Source of the DNA: Chitinophaga pinensis
GTDB taxonomy: Bacteria; Bacteroidota; Bacteroidia; Flavobacteriales_D; Crocinitomicaceae
Assembly (NCBI GenBank): GCA_945883825.1
Contig: CAMCYF010000011.1
Location: 1 to 64,000, forward strand
Reading direction: 5' to 3'
DNA length: 64,000 nucleotides
Made by a program: the position numbers and the translations under genes. Each line of letters starts with the position of its first letter. Positions within the stretch are counted from its first letter, which is position 1. Positions 1 to 8,989 of the stretch are shown here, piece by piece. The notes beneath the pieces were generated by a model. It was given only the letters and a program-made list of their open reading frames with translations. It did not search any database and was not told where the DNA came from.

Positions 1-101
1 ACCAATTCCATATCGCCACCATCAGCATGTAAAAAAGGGCGCAATTGAAGTAAAGCGGTGTTTACTTTTTCGGTAATACTAGCTATATTGATTTCAGACA
101 T
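1..101 (-). CDS. NifU-like Fe-S scaffold domain protein (N-terminal 33 residues, rest outside window)
   Basis: The reverse strand opens with an ATG and reads MSEINIASITEK, then LRPFLHADGGDMELV before the window ends. The RPxLxxDGGDxELV pattern is the start of the NifU C-terminal (Nfu-type) domain, a small Fe-S cluster carrier; its CxxC lies beyond the edge and cannot be checked. The start codon sits 7 bases after the stop of the Mrp gene, so the two are probably co-transcribed. Mrp/NBP35 ATPases also act in Fe-S cluster transfer, which fits the pairing. Confidence 0.85.
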   Translation of the reverse strand, partial: MSEINIASITEKVNTALLQLRPFLHADGGDMEL

Positions 102-108
102 GTCAATT

Positions 109-1182
109 CTATTTTTTAGTAGCTATTAGATTCTTTAATTCTTCTGTAAAGTTATGAACTAATTCATCAAAAGCACGAGAAATTGGCGTATTTTCTTGAT
201 AAACAGCAGGTCGACCGGCATCACCGGCTTCGCAAACACTTTGAACAAGAGGAATTGAACCAAGAAAAGGAACATTCATTCCTTGCGCCAGATTTTTTGC
301 ACCATCTCTTCCAAAAATATAGTATTTATTATCAGGAAGTTCAGCAGGCGTAAACCAAGCCATATTTTCTACAATTCCAATAACAGGCACCTTCAATGTA
401 TCCATTTTAAACATATTGACACCCCTGCGAGCATCAGCTAGAGCAACTTCTTGCGGCGTACTTACGATCACAACACCATCTAAAGGAACAGCCTGCACAA
501 GCGAGAGATGAATATCTCCTGTTCCTGGAGGTAAATCAATCAACAAATAATCTAATTCACCCCAATGAGCATCTGTAAACATTTGAGTAAGTGCTTTTGA
601 AGCCATTGGGCCACGCCAAACAACAGCGTTATCCTGATCTGTAAAAAATCCAATTGATAGGAGCTTTACACCTTGTGCTAAAATTGGTTCAATCATTGAA
701 ATGCCATCAATATCAATCATTTTTGGTCTGTCACCAACAACATCAAACATAGTTGGCATTGATGGTCCGTAAATATCAGCATCAACAATACCAACCTTAA
801 ATCCTTTTTTCTGTAGCCCGCCCGCAAGATTAGAGGTAATTGTAGACTTCCCTACTCCTCCCTTACCTGAAGCAATCGCCACAATATATTTTACATCAGG
901 AAGAATTTTTCTTCTCTTTTCTTTTGATTCACTCGGCAATCCTTTTACGGTGCAATCTACTTCTAAATCAGAACCAAAAACGCGTTTTAAATTAAATGAA
1001 ACTGCTTCTTGCATCCGTTTTCTAGCATGAAGTGCTGGATTAGAGACTTGAATTGATAATTCAATACGCTGCTCTAAGATTTTTAAATCTTCAATCAAAT
1101 TCAAACTTACAATGTCTTTTTTTAAATCAGGTTCAATTATATTTCCTAATACTCTAAGGACCTCTTCACGATTAAATTCCAT
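109..1182 (-). CDS. mrp: Mrp/NBP35 (ApbC) family Fe-S cluster carrier P-loop ATPase
   Basis: The 357-residue protein has an N-terminal MIP18/DUF59-like domain (about 1-80) and a deviant Walker A GKGGVGKST at 106-114, followed by the DADIYGPSMPTMF and DLPPGTGDIHL blocks of the Mrp/NBP35 family. The family binds and transfers Fe-S clusters in the cytosol. The CxxC that follows the ENM block in E. coli ApbC is not present here: the sequence continues FTPAELPDNKYYIFG, with no cysteine pair. It follows a lipoprotein gene with a 1-base gap and precedes a NifU-like gene, giving a probable three-gene operon. Confidence 0.93.
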   Translation of the reverse strand: MEFNREEVLRVLGNIIEPDLKKDIVSLNLIEDLKILEQRIELSIQVSNPALHARKRMQEAVSFNLKRVFGSDLEVDCTVKGLPSESKEKRRKILPDVKYIVAIASGKGGVGKSTITSNLAGGLQKKGFKVGIVDADIYGPSMPTMFDVVGDRPKMIDIDGISMIEPILAQGVKLLSIGFFTDQDNAVVWRGPMASKALTQMFTDAHWGELDYLLIDLPPGTGDIHLSLVQAVPLDGVVIVSTPQEVALADARRGVNMFKMDTLKVPVIGIVENMAWFTPAELPDNKYYIFGRDGAKNLAQGMNVPFLGSIPLVQSVCEAGDAGRPAVYQENTPISRAFDELVHNFTEELKNLIATKK

Positions 1183-1183
1183 C

Positions 1184-1735
1184 TTATTTATTGTTTTTTT
1201 TTAATGATTTTACAGATTTATAAACAAAATCAATCACTTTTTTAGAATCTCCAGTCTCTCTATTTGTGAATTGATAATTAATACCATTCATATTTATAAC
1301 TGAAAACAAATGGTATGAAGAAGAGTTTACGTTCCCTAATGTTTTTCGAATAGTTCTTTTGTATAAAAGTAAATTTTTCTCTTCTTTAATAATTTCTATT
1401 TTATAATATTTATTGTTGGAGAATAATTTTTTCTTGAATTCAGGAAATAAATAAGGATAATCTCCATAATCTTCAATAAAAAGCTCGAAATTTTTGCCGA
1501 CTGCTATTTTCCACTTATAATCTCCAAGCTCATGAATTACTTCTGGCATGAAAGTAGCTCCAATTCCAGCCGTTGCATCTGGGATTTTAATTGAAGCATC
1601 AATATCGTACTTACTAAGATTAATATCCTGAAACTGATAATAATCAATCTCATTTATTGGCTGTGTTTCCGATTTACAATTTAAGAGAATAAAACTCAAA
1701 AAGAAAATTAATACAGTAAATGAATTTAATTTCAT
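1184..1735 (-). CDS. Hypothetical lipoprotein
   Basis: The protein has 183 residues. Its N-terminus MKLNSFTVLIFFLSFILLNC is a signal peptide ending in a lipobox-like LLNC, so it is probably lipidated and exported. The remainder is a mixed hydrophilic domain that I do not recognise. It is the first gene of a minus-strand train into mrp (stop one base before the mrp start). A perfect -7 element, TATCTTTG, ends four bases before the ATG, so the start is well placed and the transcript is probably leaderless. Confidence 0.75.
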   Translation of the reverse strand: MKLNSFTVLIFFLSFILLNCKSETQPINEIDYYQFQDINLSKYDIDASIKIPDATAGIGATFMPEVIHELGDYKWKIAVGKNFELFIEDYGDYPYLFPEFKKKLFSNNKYYKIEIIKEEKNLLLYKRTIRKTLGNVNSSSYHLFSVINMNGINYQFTNRETGDSKKVIDFVYKSVKSLKKNNK

Positions 1736-1739
1736 AGTA

Positions 1740-1747
1740 CAAAGATA
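1740..1747 (-). promoter_or_regulatory. -7 element TATCTTTG of the lipoprotein-mrp-nifU operon
   Basis: This perfect match to the Bacteroidota TAnnTTTG element lies four bases (TACT) before the ATG. Transcription should start at or within a base or two of the start codon. No convincing -33 TTG was seen. Confidence 0.6.
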
Positions 1748-1777
1748 CAGAATTGATTAATAGTTACTTTTTTTATT

Positions 1778-1785
1778 CAACTTTG
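1778..1785 (+). promoter_or_regulatory. -7-like element CAACTTTG of the DUF423 gene
   Basis: This matches TAnnTTTG at all but the first base and is followed by TAAA and then ATG. It mirrors the divergent lipoprotein promoter, so the 54-base gap holds two back-to-back promoters, both with four-base spacing to the start codon. Confidence 0.45.
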
Positions 1786-1789
1786 TAAA

Positions 1790-2173
1790 ATGATAAAAAC
1801 TTCACTAATTCTTGGGACTATATTGGTATGGCTTGCAATTATTTTAGGAGCCTTTGGAGCACACTTTTTAAAAACAATATTGGACACTAATCAACTAGCA
1901 TCTATTGAAACAGGTATTCGCTACCAACTTATTCAAGGAATTGCAATTGTTGTGCTCTCTCTTAATTCAGATAAGTTTAAATTTCCACTTAAAAATATAC
2001 TAAATAGCATGATAATTGGACTGTGTTTATTCAGTTTTTCAATTTATCTTCTAGTATTTTTTAATAAAATAGGATTACATATTCCATTCTTAGGATTGCT
2101 CACACCAATTGGAGGAGCAATATTAATTGGATCATGGATTTACCTAACAATATGTCTTTTGCGTAAATCCTAA
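1790..2173 (+). CDS. DUF423 family small membrane protein
   Basis: The protein has 127 residues and four predicted membrane segments (about 5-25, 42-58, 70-90, 98-122). The first helix runs into GAFGAHFLK, the hallmark of DUF423 (YwdK-like) inner-membrane proteins, whose function is unknown. It stands alone, divergent from the lipoprotein-mrp operon and 160 bases before bcp. Its length is normal for the family. Confidence 0.85.
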   Translation: MIKTSLILGTILVWLAIILGAFGAHFLKTILDTNQLASIETGIRYQLIQGIAIVVLSLNSDKFKFPLKNILNSMIIGLCLFSFSIYLLVFFNKIGLHIPFLGLLTPIGGAILIGSWIYLTICLLRKS

Positions 2174-2283
2174 TCATTCTTCTGAAGGCTTTACTATTCC
2201 TAGTATTTTATAAAGTCCACATAATTTTTTTTTAAAATTTAAACTTTTTTTCATGTAATTGTTTCTATTATGAAAATAGTTAT

Positions 2284-2291
2284 TACTTTTG
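2284..2291 (+). promoter_or_regulatory. bcp promoter, -7 element TACTTTTG
   Basis: This is a perfect TAnnTTTG with a TTG at 2259-2261, giving a 22-base spacer, within the 17-23 range described for Flavobacterium promoters. The leader to the bcp ATG is about 35 bases. The rest of the bcp upstream gap is A+T-rich and shows nothing else. Confidence 0.55.
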
Positions 2292-2332
2292 ATTAGAAAA
2301 ACATCATTATTTAGATTATTTAATAAGCAAAT

Positions 2333-2797
2333 ATGGAAAAATTAACAATTGGAACTAAAATTCCTTCTATTACATCAAGCGATCAAAATGGAAAAGAAAT
2401 CAATCTTTCCCAATTTAATGGTAAAAAACTTGTAGTCTACTTTTATCCAAAAGACGATACTCCTGGCTGTACAGCTCAAGCATGCAGCTTACGAGATAGC
2501 TTTGAAATATTAGTCGAAAAAGAAATAGTAATTCTTGGTGTAAGTGCAGATAGTGCACAAGCTCACACAAAATTTATTGAAAAATACAAGTTGCCGTTTT
2601 CTTTATTGGCAGATACGGAAAAGGAAATTATCAAAGCATTTGGAGTATGGGGATCAAAAAAATTTATGGGGAGAACATATGACGGAATCCACCGGACAAG
2701 TTTTTTATTTAATGAAGATTCAACTCTGATTGCTGTTTTAGACAAGCCAAATACAAAAGATCATGCAAATGAAATACTACAAACATACAAATTATGA
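2333..2797 (+). CDS. bcp: Thioredoxin-dependent thiol peroxidase (BCP/PrxQ)
   Basis: This 154-residue peroxiredoxin reduces hydroperoxides in the cytoplasm with thioredoxin. The motif YPKDDTPGCTAQACSLRD carries peroxidatic Cys46 and resolving Cys51, the five-residue spacing of the PrxQ/BCP class. Length is typical. It is monocistronic, with a recognisable promoter, and lies just upstream of recA. A paralogue of equal length ends the carotenoid/photolyase operon at 30.6-31.0 kb. Confidence 0.95.
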   Translation: MEKLTIGTKIPSITSSDQNGKEINLSQFNGKKLVVYFYPKDDTPGCTAQACSLRDSFEILVEKEIVILGVSADSAQAHTKFIEKYKLPFSLLADTEKEIIKAFGVWGSKKFMGRTYDGIHRTSFLFNEDSTLIAVLDKPNTKDHANEILQTYKL

Positions 2798-2830
2798 GAA
2801 GGTCGTAAATAACTTACAATCATCTCAGCA

Positions 2831-2838
2831 TAAATTTG
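2831..2838 (+). promoter_or_regulatory. recA promoter, -7 element TAAATTTG
   Basis: This perfect TAnnTTTG lies about 44 bases before the recA ATG. No LexA-like palindrome was evident around it. Confidence 0.55.
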
Positions 2839-2882
2839 TACCATAATAAAAACAGAATACTTTCACATTTAAAAAAATCAAT

Positions 2883-3914
2883 ATGTCAAAACAAGAATTA
2901 AACACAGAAAAGCTAAAAGCGCTTCAATTAACAATGGAAAAATTAGATAAAACATTCGGAAAAGGTGCAGTAATGAAATTAGGTGATTCTCCCGTTGAAA
3001 AAGTAGAGGTAATTCCAACCGGATCTATAACATTAGATCTAGCATTAGGAATTAATGGCTATCCAAAAGGAAGAGTAGTTGAAATATACGGTCCCGAATC
3101 ATCTGGAAAAACAACGCTCGCAATACATGCTATTGCTGAAGTTCAAAAGCAAGGAGGAATTGCAGCTTTTATAGATGCTGAGCATGCATTTGATCAGTTT
3201 TACGCTAAAAAATTAGGTGTTGATATCGCAAATCTATTGATTTCTCAACCAGACAACGGAGAACAAGCATTAGAAATTGCAGACAACCTTATTCGGTCTG
3301 GAGCAGTAGATTTAGTTGTTATTGATTCAGTTGCTGCATTAACTCCAAAAGCAGAAATTGAAGGTGAAATGGGAGATTCTCAAATGGGACTTCAGGCACG
3401 ATTAATGTCAAAAGCATTAAGAAAATTAACAGGTTCTATTAGTAAAGCAGGATGCTGTTGTATCTTCATCAATCAACTTAGAGAAAAAATAGGCGTGATG
3501 TTCGGTAATCCAGAAACAACAACTGGAGGAAATGCTCTTAAATTTTATTCTTCAGTTAGACTTGACATTAGAAGATCAACTCAATTGAAAGATGGTGAAG
3601 AAATAACTGGTAATCGCGTGAAAGTAAAGGTTGTTAAAAATAAAGTTGCCCCTCCGTTCAGAAAAGCAGAATTTGATATTATGTATGGTGAAGGTATTTC
3701 TAAGGTTGGAGAAATCATTGATCTTGGAGTTGAACTTAACATCCTAAAGAAAAGTGGTTCATGGTTTTCTTATGGAGAAACAAGATTAGGACAAGGAAGA
3801 GATTCAATTAAGACTTTATTACTTGACAACCCCGAATTAGCTGATGAACTAGAAGCTAAAATAAAAGAAGCAATAGTAAGCCCAAATTTAAAATTAGAAG
3901 TTTTACAAGATTGA
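2883..3914 (+). CDS. recA: DNA recombinase RecA
   Basis: The 343-residue recombinase catalyses ATP-dependent strand exchange and co-protease activation. Walker A is GPESSGKTT at about 70-78, Walker B is [10 protein letters not shown] near 145-153, and the DNA-binding loop blocks [23 protein letters not shown] (split: [11 protein letters not shown] and MSKALRK) and [15 protein letters not shown] are intact. It is normal in length with the usual acidic C-terminus shortened. It has its own promoter and a rho-independent terminator directly after the stop, so it is monocistronic. Confidence 0.98.
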   Translation: MSKQELNTEKLKALQLTMEKLDKTFGKGAVMKLGDSPVEKVEVIPTGSITLDLALGINGYPKGRVVEIYGPESSGKTTLAIHAIAEVQKQGGIAAFIDAEHAFDQFYAKKLGVDIANLLISQPDNGEQALEIADNLIRSGAVDLVVIDSVAALTPKAEIEGEMGDSQMGLQARLMSKALRKLTGSISKAGCCCIFINQLREKIGVMFGNPETTTGGNALKFYSSVRLDIRRSTQLKDGEEITGNRVKVKVVKNKVAPPFRKAEFDIMYGEGISKVGEIIDLGVELNILKKSGSWFSYGETRLGQGRDSIKTLLLDNPELADELEAKIKEAIVSPNLKLEVLQD

Positions 3915-3938
3915 TTTAATAGTAGATTGGTTAAAATT

Positions 3939-3962
3939 GAGGGGGAAACTCCTCTTTTTTTT
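3939..3962 (+). terminator. Rho-independent terminator after recA
   Basis: A six-pair stem (GAGGGG with CTCCTC, one G-U pair) closes a GAAA tetraloop and is followed by eight T residues. It begins 24 bases after the recA stop. Confidence 0.85.
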
Positions 3963-4115
3963 GCGGTATAATTAACAAAATCTGTACTTCATAGTCCTTT
4001 AATTATTTTTCAATGCATCCAAAACTATTGTATTTAATTAATTTAAACTTCCTTGGACTTTTAGTGTAACTCTTTTTTTTATTGTTCGTATTCAAACAGA
4101 TTGGCTTAAAAACAC

Positions 4116-4123
4116 TATTTTTG
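4116..4123 (+). promoter_or_regulatory. hppA promoter, -7 element TATTTTTG
   Basis: This perfect TAnnTTTG sits 32 bases before the ATG. A TTG at 4101-4103 is too close (12 bases) to be a standard -33 element. Confidence 0.5.
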
Positions 4124-4155
4124 CCCTCGATTAATTAAAATTTAAACAGAAAAAT

Positions 4156-6603
4156 ATGAATGCAATTATGATTTATGTTCCTATAGCTATGGCTATAATT
4201 GGCCTAATTTTTATGGCTATTAAACGATCTTGGGTGTTAAAGCAAGATGCCGGAGACGGTAAAATGAAAGAAATTTCTGATTATATATACGAAGGAGCTT
4301 TGGCTTTTCTTAAAGCAGAATACCGCTTATTAGCAATTTTTGTAGTATTAGCAAGTATTTTATTGGCTGGGATTTCCTTCATTGTTCCAACTACTCACAT
4401 ATTAATTGTTGTCGCATTTATTTTCGGAGCATTCTTTTCGGCTTTAGCTGGGAACATGGGAATGAAAATCGCTACAAAAACAAATGTTCGCACAACTCAA
4501 GCAGCTCGTACAAGTTTACCTCAAGCATTGAAAGTTGCTTTTGGTGGTGGAACTGTAATGGGTTTAGGTGTTGCTGGTTTAGCTGTTTTAGGTTTAACAA
4601 CTTTCTTTATATTATTCTTCCACTTCTTCATGGGAGGAGATTGGGCAAATGGTGGCACTGATAAAATGACAATTGTACTTGAAACCTTAGCTGGATTCTC
4701 TTTAGGAGCTGAGTCAATTGCTTTGTTTGCGCGTGTTGGTGGAGGTATTTATACAAAAGCTGCAGACGTTGGGGCAGATCTAGTAGGAAAAGTAGAAGCT
4801 GGAATTCCGGAAGATGATCCTCGAAACCCTGCAACAATTGCAGATAACGTAGGAGATAATGTTGGAGACGTTGCTGGAATGGGTGCCGATTTATTTGGTT
4901 CTTATGTTGCAACCGTATTAGCTGCCATGGTTCTTGGTAACTATGTTATCAAAGATATGGGAGGAGTAATAAATGATGCTTTTGGAGGAATTGGTCCAAT
5001 TTTATTGCCGATGTCGATTGCTGGCTTTGGAATTCTTTTCTCAATTATTGGAACCATGCTTGTTAAAATTACAAGTAATGATGCAAAAGAAGCGCAAGTT
5101 CAAAAAGCACTAAACATTGGAAACTGGGTATCTATCGTTCTTACTGCTATAGCATGTTTTATATTGGTAAAATATATGTTACCAGAATCAATGTCTATGA
5201 ATTTCTTTGGTGAAGGCGTGAAAGAAATTTCATCATTAAGAGTGTTTTATGCAACTTTAGTTGGTTTAGTAGTTGGTGGAGCAATTTCATCTGTAACTGA
5301 ATATTACACAGGATTAGGTACGAAACCAGTACTAAAAATCGTACAAAAATCTTCTACTGGAGCAGGAACTAACGTAATTGCTGGACTTGCAACTGGAATG
5401 ATTTCTACCTTCCCAACGGTTCTTTTATTTGCATTTGCAATATGGGGATCTTACGCTCTAGCAGGATTTTATGGGGTAGCTTTAGCAGCTTCAGCAATGA
5501 TGGCAACAACTGCTATGCAATTGGCGATTGATGCTTTCGGTCCAATTTCTGATAACGCAGGTGGAATTGCTGAAATGAGTGAATTACCGAAAGAAGTTCG
5601 TCAGCGAACGGACATACTAGATTCTGTAGGAAACACAACGGCCGCGACAGGAAAAGGCTTTGCTATCGCTTCGGCTGCATTGACTTCATTAGCACTATTT
5701 GCTGCCTATGTTACCTTCACTGGTATTGATGGAATAAATATCTTTAAAGCACCAGTATTAGCGATGTTGTTTATTGGTGGTATGATTCCTGTAGTTTTCT
5801 CTGCATTAGCGATGAATTCTGTTGGTAAAGCTGCTATGGATATGGTATATGAAGTTCGCCGTCAATTTAAAGAAATTCCAGGCATAATGGAAGGTACTGG
5901 CAAACCTGAATATGGAAAATGTGTTGAAATCTCAACTAAAGCGGCTCTTAGAGAAATGATGTTGCCAGGAATTTTAACAATCGGTTTTCCTATTGCGATT
6001 GTACTTTTAGGAAAATTAGTATATGGTGATAACAATCAATTAATCGCTGAGATGCTTGGTGGATATATGGCAGGAGTAACCGTTTCTGGTGTTCTTTGGG
6101 CAGTTTTCCAAAATAACGCCGGTGGAGCTTGGGATAATGCAAAAAAATCCTTTGAAGCAGGTGTTGAAATCAATGGCGAAATGACCTACAAAGGTTCTGA
6201 TGCACACAAGGCTGCAGTTACCGGAGATACGGTTGGTGATCCATTTAAAGACACTTCAGGTCCATCTATGAACATTCTAATTAAACTTACTTGTTTAATA
6301 GGTCTAGTTATAGCACCAATTTTAGGAAGTGGGCATCATGATGCTAAAAAAGCGAATGGATGCGATACAACCAAGTGTGAAATGATAGATGGTAAATGTG
6401 TACCAATTAATACCGATAAATGCGACATGAGCCAATGCTCTAAAATGACCAAAGAAGAGTGTTCAAAAATGTGCGATTCTAAAGGTTGTTCTCCTGAGGA
6501 AAAAGCTATGTGCTTATCAAATTATAGTGAAGATGGAAAATGGATTGGAAATCAAACAGGGAAATGTGAGAGTAGTAATAAAGATTGCTGCAAAAAAAAG
6601 TAG
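4156..6603 (+). CDS. hppA: K+-dependent membrane pyrophosphatase (Na+ or H+ pumping) with Cys-rich C-terminal tail
   Basis: The 815-residue integral membrane pump couples PPi hydrolysis to cation export. The catalytic block [11 protein letters not shown]...DNVGDNVGD starts near residue 203. [10 protein letters not shown] at 492-501 has Ala and Gly at the positions that are Lys and Thr in K+-independent enzymes, so it should need K+; many such enzymes pump Na+, but the ion cannot be fixed here. The transport core ends near residue 730. An unusual tail (about 736-815) follows, with 12 cysteines in about 80 residues, in runs such as [16 protein letters not shown] and [13 protein letters not shown]-PPase termini face outward, so the tail is probably periplasmic. 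The gene has its own promoter and terminator. Confidence 0.95.
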   Translation: MNAIMIYVPIAMAIIGLIFMAIKRSWVLKQDAGDGKMKEISDYIYEGALAFLKAEYRLLAIFVVLASILLAGISFIVPTTHILIVVAFIFGAFFSALAGNMGMKIATKTNVRTTQAARTSLPQALKVAFGGGTVMGLGVAGLAVLGLTTFFILFFHFFMGGDWANGGTDKMTIVLETLAGFSLGAESIALFARVGGGIYTKAADVGADLVGKVEAGIPEDDPRNPATIADNVGDNVGDVAGMGADLFGSYVATVLAAMVLGNYVIKDMGGVINDAFGGIGPILLPMSIAGFGILFSIIGTMLVKITSNDAKEAQVQKALNIGNWVSIVLTAIACFILVKYMLPESMSMNFFGEGVKEISSLRVFYATLVGLVVGGAISSVTEYYTGLGTKPVLKIVQKSSTGAGTNVIAGLATGMISTFPTVLLFAFAIWGSYALAGFYGVALAASAMMATTAMQLAIDAFGPISDNAGGIAEMSELPKEVRQRTDILDSVGNTTAATGKGFAIASAALTSLALFAAYVTFTGIDGINIFKAPVLAMLFIGGMIPVVFSALAMNSVGKAAMDMVYEVRRQFKEIPGIMEGTGKPEYGKCVEISTKAALREMMLPGILTIGFPIAIVLLGKLVYGDNNQLIAEMLGGYMAGVTVSGVLWAVFQNNAGGAWDNAKKSFEAGVEINGEMTYKGSDAHKAAVTGDTVGDPFKDTSGPSMNILIKLTCLIGLVIAPILGSGHHDAKKANGCDTTKCEMIDGKCVPINTDKCDMSQCSKMTKEECSKMCDSKGCSPEEKAMCLSNYSEDGKWIGNQTGKCESSNKDCCKKK

Positions 6604-6622
6604 TTTAAATAATTGATATTTT

Positions 6623-6650
6623 AAAGCCAGGTTATCCTGGCTTTTTTTTT
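6623..6650 (+). terminator. Rho-independent terminator after hppA
   Basis: A perfect nine-pair stem (AAAGCCAGG / CCTGGCTTT) with a TTAT loop runs straight into nine T residues, 20 bases after the hppA stop. Confidence 0.92.
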
Positions 6651-6668
6651 AATATTTAATCATCCTAT

Positions 6669-7025
6669 ATGCTTACCCCTGTAAATACCTCATTAAATAA
6701 CAAAGATTTCTTTGAACAAGTGTATCAAGTAGTAAAACTAATTCCAAAAGGTCGGGTAACATCTTATGGTGCGATTGGAAACTATTTAGGAGCTAAAAAA
6801 TCGGCGAGAATGGTTGGCTGGGCAATGAATGCGTCACATGAGAATTTGGATATTCCTGCTCATCGTGTTGTTAATCGTATCGGTTTATTGACTGGTAAAA
6901 TTCATTTTGAAAAAGAAAGCACAATGCAAGAACGGCTAGAATCAGAAGGAATCACTGTTGAAAAAGATCAAATTCAAAATTTTAAAATTATTTTCTGGGA
7001 TCCCAGTAAAGAATTAGCAATATAA
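6669..7025 (+). CDS. Alkyltransferase-like protein (ATL), MGMT-fold DNA-binding protein lacking the catalytic Cys
   Basis: The 118-residue protein is the DNA-binding domain of the O6-methylguanine methyltransferase family: IPKGRVTSYGAIG (wing/helix region), ARMVGWAM, and the active-site loop PAHRVVNR at 63-70. True MGMTs read PCHRV; here Ala64 replaces the alkyl-accepting Cys, which defines ATL proteins. ATLs bind O6-alkylguanine and hand lesions to nucleotide excision repair rather than reversing them. It starts 19 bases after the hppA terminator. The Ala replacement is read directly; the role is by family. Confidence 0.88.
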   Translation: MLTPVNTSLNNKDFFEQVYQVVKLIPKGRVTSYGAIGNYLGAKKSARMVGWAMNASHENLDIPAHRVVNRIGLLTGKIHFEKESTMQERLESEGITVEKDQIQNFKIIFWDPSKELAI

Positions 7026-7065
7026 ATTCTATACTTGCTTAGCAAAGGAAATTAAAGAATTCTAT

Positions 7066-7073
7066 TAATTTTG
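7066..7073 (+). promoter_or_regulatory. -7 element TAATTTTG before the Cys/Met metabolism PLP enzyme
   Basis: This perfect TAnnTTTG sits 14 bases before the ATG, predicting a leader of only about 7-9 bases. Confidence 0.5.
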
Positions 7074-7087
7074 CATAAAAACTAAGC

Positions 7088-8227
7088 ATGAAATTCGGTA
7101 CAAAAGCAATACACGCTGGTGTTCATCCTGATCCTACAACAGGAGCTATTATGACACCCATTTATCAAACTTCAACGTATGTTCAAGATGGTGTCGGAAA
7201 TCACAAAGGATATGAATATTCGCGTACTCAAAATCCTACGCGTCATGCACTAGAAAAAAATATTGCAGCCATTGAAAATGGTAAATTCGGCGCATGTTTC
7301 GGTTCAGGTTTAGCAGCAATAGACTGTGTAATTAAAATGCTTAATCCGGGTGATGAAGTCATTTCTACGAATGACTTATACGGCGGTTCATATCGTATTT
7401 TTAAAACTATTTTTGAAAAATACGGCATCGTTTTTCATTTTGTGGACATGCAAAATACATCAGAGGTAGAACGAGTGTTAAATAAAAACACAAAAATCAT
7501 ATGGGTTGAAACGCCAACAAACCCAATGATGAATATTATTGATATTTCTGCGATGTCAAAGATTGCTAAAAAATCAGGAGCTCTTTTATGCGTGGACAAT
7601 ACTTTTGCAACTCCTTACTTACAAACCCCATTAGATTTGGGAGCAGATATTGTAATGCATTCCGTTACGAAATATTTAGGTGGACATTCAGATGTTATTA
7701 TGGGCGCATTGGTTACTTCAAATGATAAGATAGCTGATGAAATGTATCGAATACAGAATTCCTCGGGAGCAGTAACTGGTCCAATGGATTCATTTCTTGT
7801 CTTACGAGGAATAAAAACACTGCATCTTCGTATGCAAAGACACTGTGAAAATGGAGAGAAAATAGCACATTACTTAAAAACCAATTCAAAAATTGAGAAA
7901 GTTTATTGGCCAGGTTTTGAAGATCATCCTAACCATACAATTGCAAAGCATCAAATGCGTGGGTTTGGTGGAATGATTTCTTTTACATTAAAAGGCAATA
8001 ATCTGGAAGATGCACTTACAATTGTAAAAAAGGTAAAGCTATTTGCACTTGCTGAATCCTTAGGAGGTGTAGAATCTTTGATTGGACATCCTGCAACAAT
8101 GACGCATGCATCAATCCCAAAAGAAGTGAGAGAAAAAAGTGGTGTCGTTGATTCACTTATTCGCTTAAGCGTGGGTGTTGAAGATGTGGATGATTTAATA
8201 GAGGACTTAAAACAGGCACTTATATAA
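7088..8227 (+). CDS. Cystathionine gamma-synthase / gamma-lyase family PLP enzyme
   Basis: The 379-residue Cys/Met metabolism PLP enzyme (fold type I) acts in transsulfuration. The signatures are YEYSRTQNPTRHALE (substrate/cofactor loop), the GSGLAAI cofactor-binding turn, VDNTFATPYLQ, and the Schiff-base lysine Lys195 in SVTKYLGGHSD. Length and motifs fit MetB or cystathionine beta/gamma-lyase; sequence alone does not separate synthase from lyase. The stop codon is immediately adjacent to the stop of the convergent response regulator gene. Confidence 0.88.
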   Translation: MKFGTKAIHAGVHPDPTTGAIMTPIYQTSTYVQDGVGNHKGYEYSRTQNPTRHALEKNIAAIENGKFGACFGSGLAAIDCVIKMLNPGDEVISTNDLYGGSYRIFKTIFEKYGIVFHFVDMQNTSEVERVLNKNTKIIWVETPTNPMMNIIDISAMSKIAKKSGALLCVDNTFATPYLQTPLDLGADIVMHSVTKYLGGHSDVIMGALVTSNDKIADEMYRIQNSSGAVTGPMDSFLVLRGIKTLHLRMQRHCENGEKIAHYLKTNSKIEKVYWPGFEDHPNHTIAKHQMRGFGGMISFTLKGNNLEDALTIVKKVKLFALAESLGGVESLIGHPATMTHASIPKEVREKSGVVDSLIRLSVGVEDVDDLIEDLKQALI

Positions 8228-8974
8228 TTATAGTGTCTCCAACATTTTAAAAAATTGCTCCTTTTTGGCCTGAGACAGAGGGATTTCAGTGCCATCTTTC
8301 ATAATAACACATCCTCCTTCATGTTTGTCGTAACGATCAACATAATTCATGTTTATCAAATGAGACTGTTGCACACGAAAAAAAGAAAGATCAGATAACA
8401 ACATATCATATTCTTTTAGTGTCTTAGAAACCAAGATTTTTTTCCCTTCTGCAAAAAAGAAGAAGGTGTAATTTTTATCGGATTCACATCGAACAATATT
8501 GTCAATATCAACAATAAACATGCTCTCAAGTGTTTTTAAAATTAATTTCTTTTTTTTGTGAGCTTGTACATTGTTATCTAAAGCAACAAAAGGGTAATTG
8601 CTTTTCTTTTGGTCAAGTGACTTTATTGCTTTTAACAATGCAGCCTTAAGTTCATCAATAGCTAAAGGCTTTAAGATATAATCTAAAGCACTGAATTTAA
8701 TAGCTTGAATTGCATATTCCTGATATGCTGTTATAAATATCACCTCAAATTTTTTATCAGGAATAGCCTTTAAGACATCAAAACCGTTTCCGTCGGGCAT
8801 TTGAATATCTAAAATAACTAAATCAGGCTTAATTCGTTCAATTGCAGAAATTGCGGTCTTAACATTTTCACCGTCAGTATAAACATCTAAATTTAAACCA
8901 AAAGAATTAATCATTTTCTTGATTAATTGTCGCGTTGGATTTTCATCATCAACAATAAGAATTTTTTTATTCAT
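8228..8974 (-). CDS. LytTR-family response regulator
   Basis: The 248-residue regulator has an N-terminal receiver domain (about 3-120) with the acidic pair at 10-11, phospho-acceptor Asp56 in LVILDIQMPDG and the switch Lys in YILKPL. A C-terminal LytTR DNA-binding domain follows (about 145-248: RCESDKNYTFFFF, VQQSHLINMNYVDRY). It follows its partner sensor kinase by 15 bases on the same strand. LytTR regulators bind paired short direct repeats, often before membrane or secreted-protein genes. Confidence 0.93.
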   Translation of the reverse strand: MNKKILIVDDENPTRQLIKKMINSFGLNLDVYTDGENVKTAISAIERIKPDLVILDIQMPDGNGFDVLKAIPDKKFEVIFITAYQEYAIQAIKFSALDYILKPLAIDELKAALLKAIKSLDQKKSNYPFVALDNNVQAHKKKKLILKTLESMFIVDIDNIVRCESDKNYTFFFFAEGKKILVSKTLKEYDMLLSDLSFFRVQQSHLINMNYVDRYDKHEGGCVIMKDGTEIPLSQAKKEQFFKMLETL

Positions 8975-8989
8975 CTTTTAAAATTTAAA

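Noticed and set aside
2544-2745. Short frames overlapping bcp on both strands
   Set aside because: They are out-of-frame or antisense shadows of a well-conserved peroxiredoxin.
4628-4912. Antisense 94-codon frame inside hppA
   Set aside because: Lies opposite conserved transport helices; its Gln/Leu-rich translation is the expected shadow of the sense codons.
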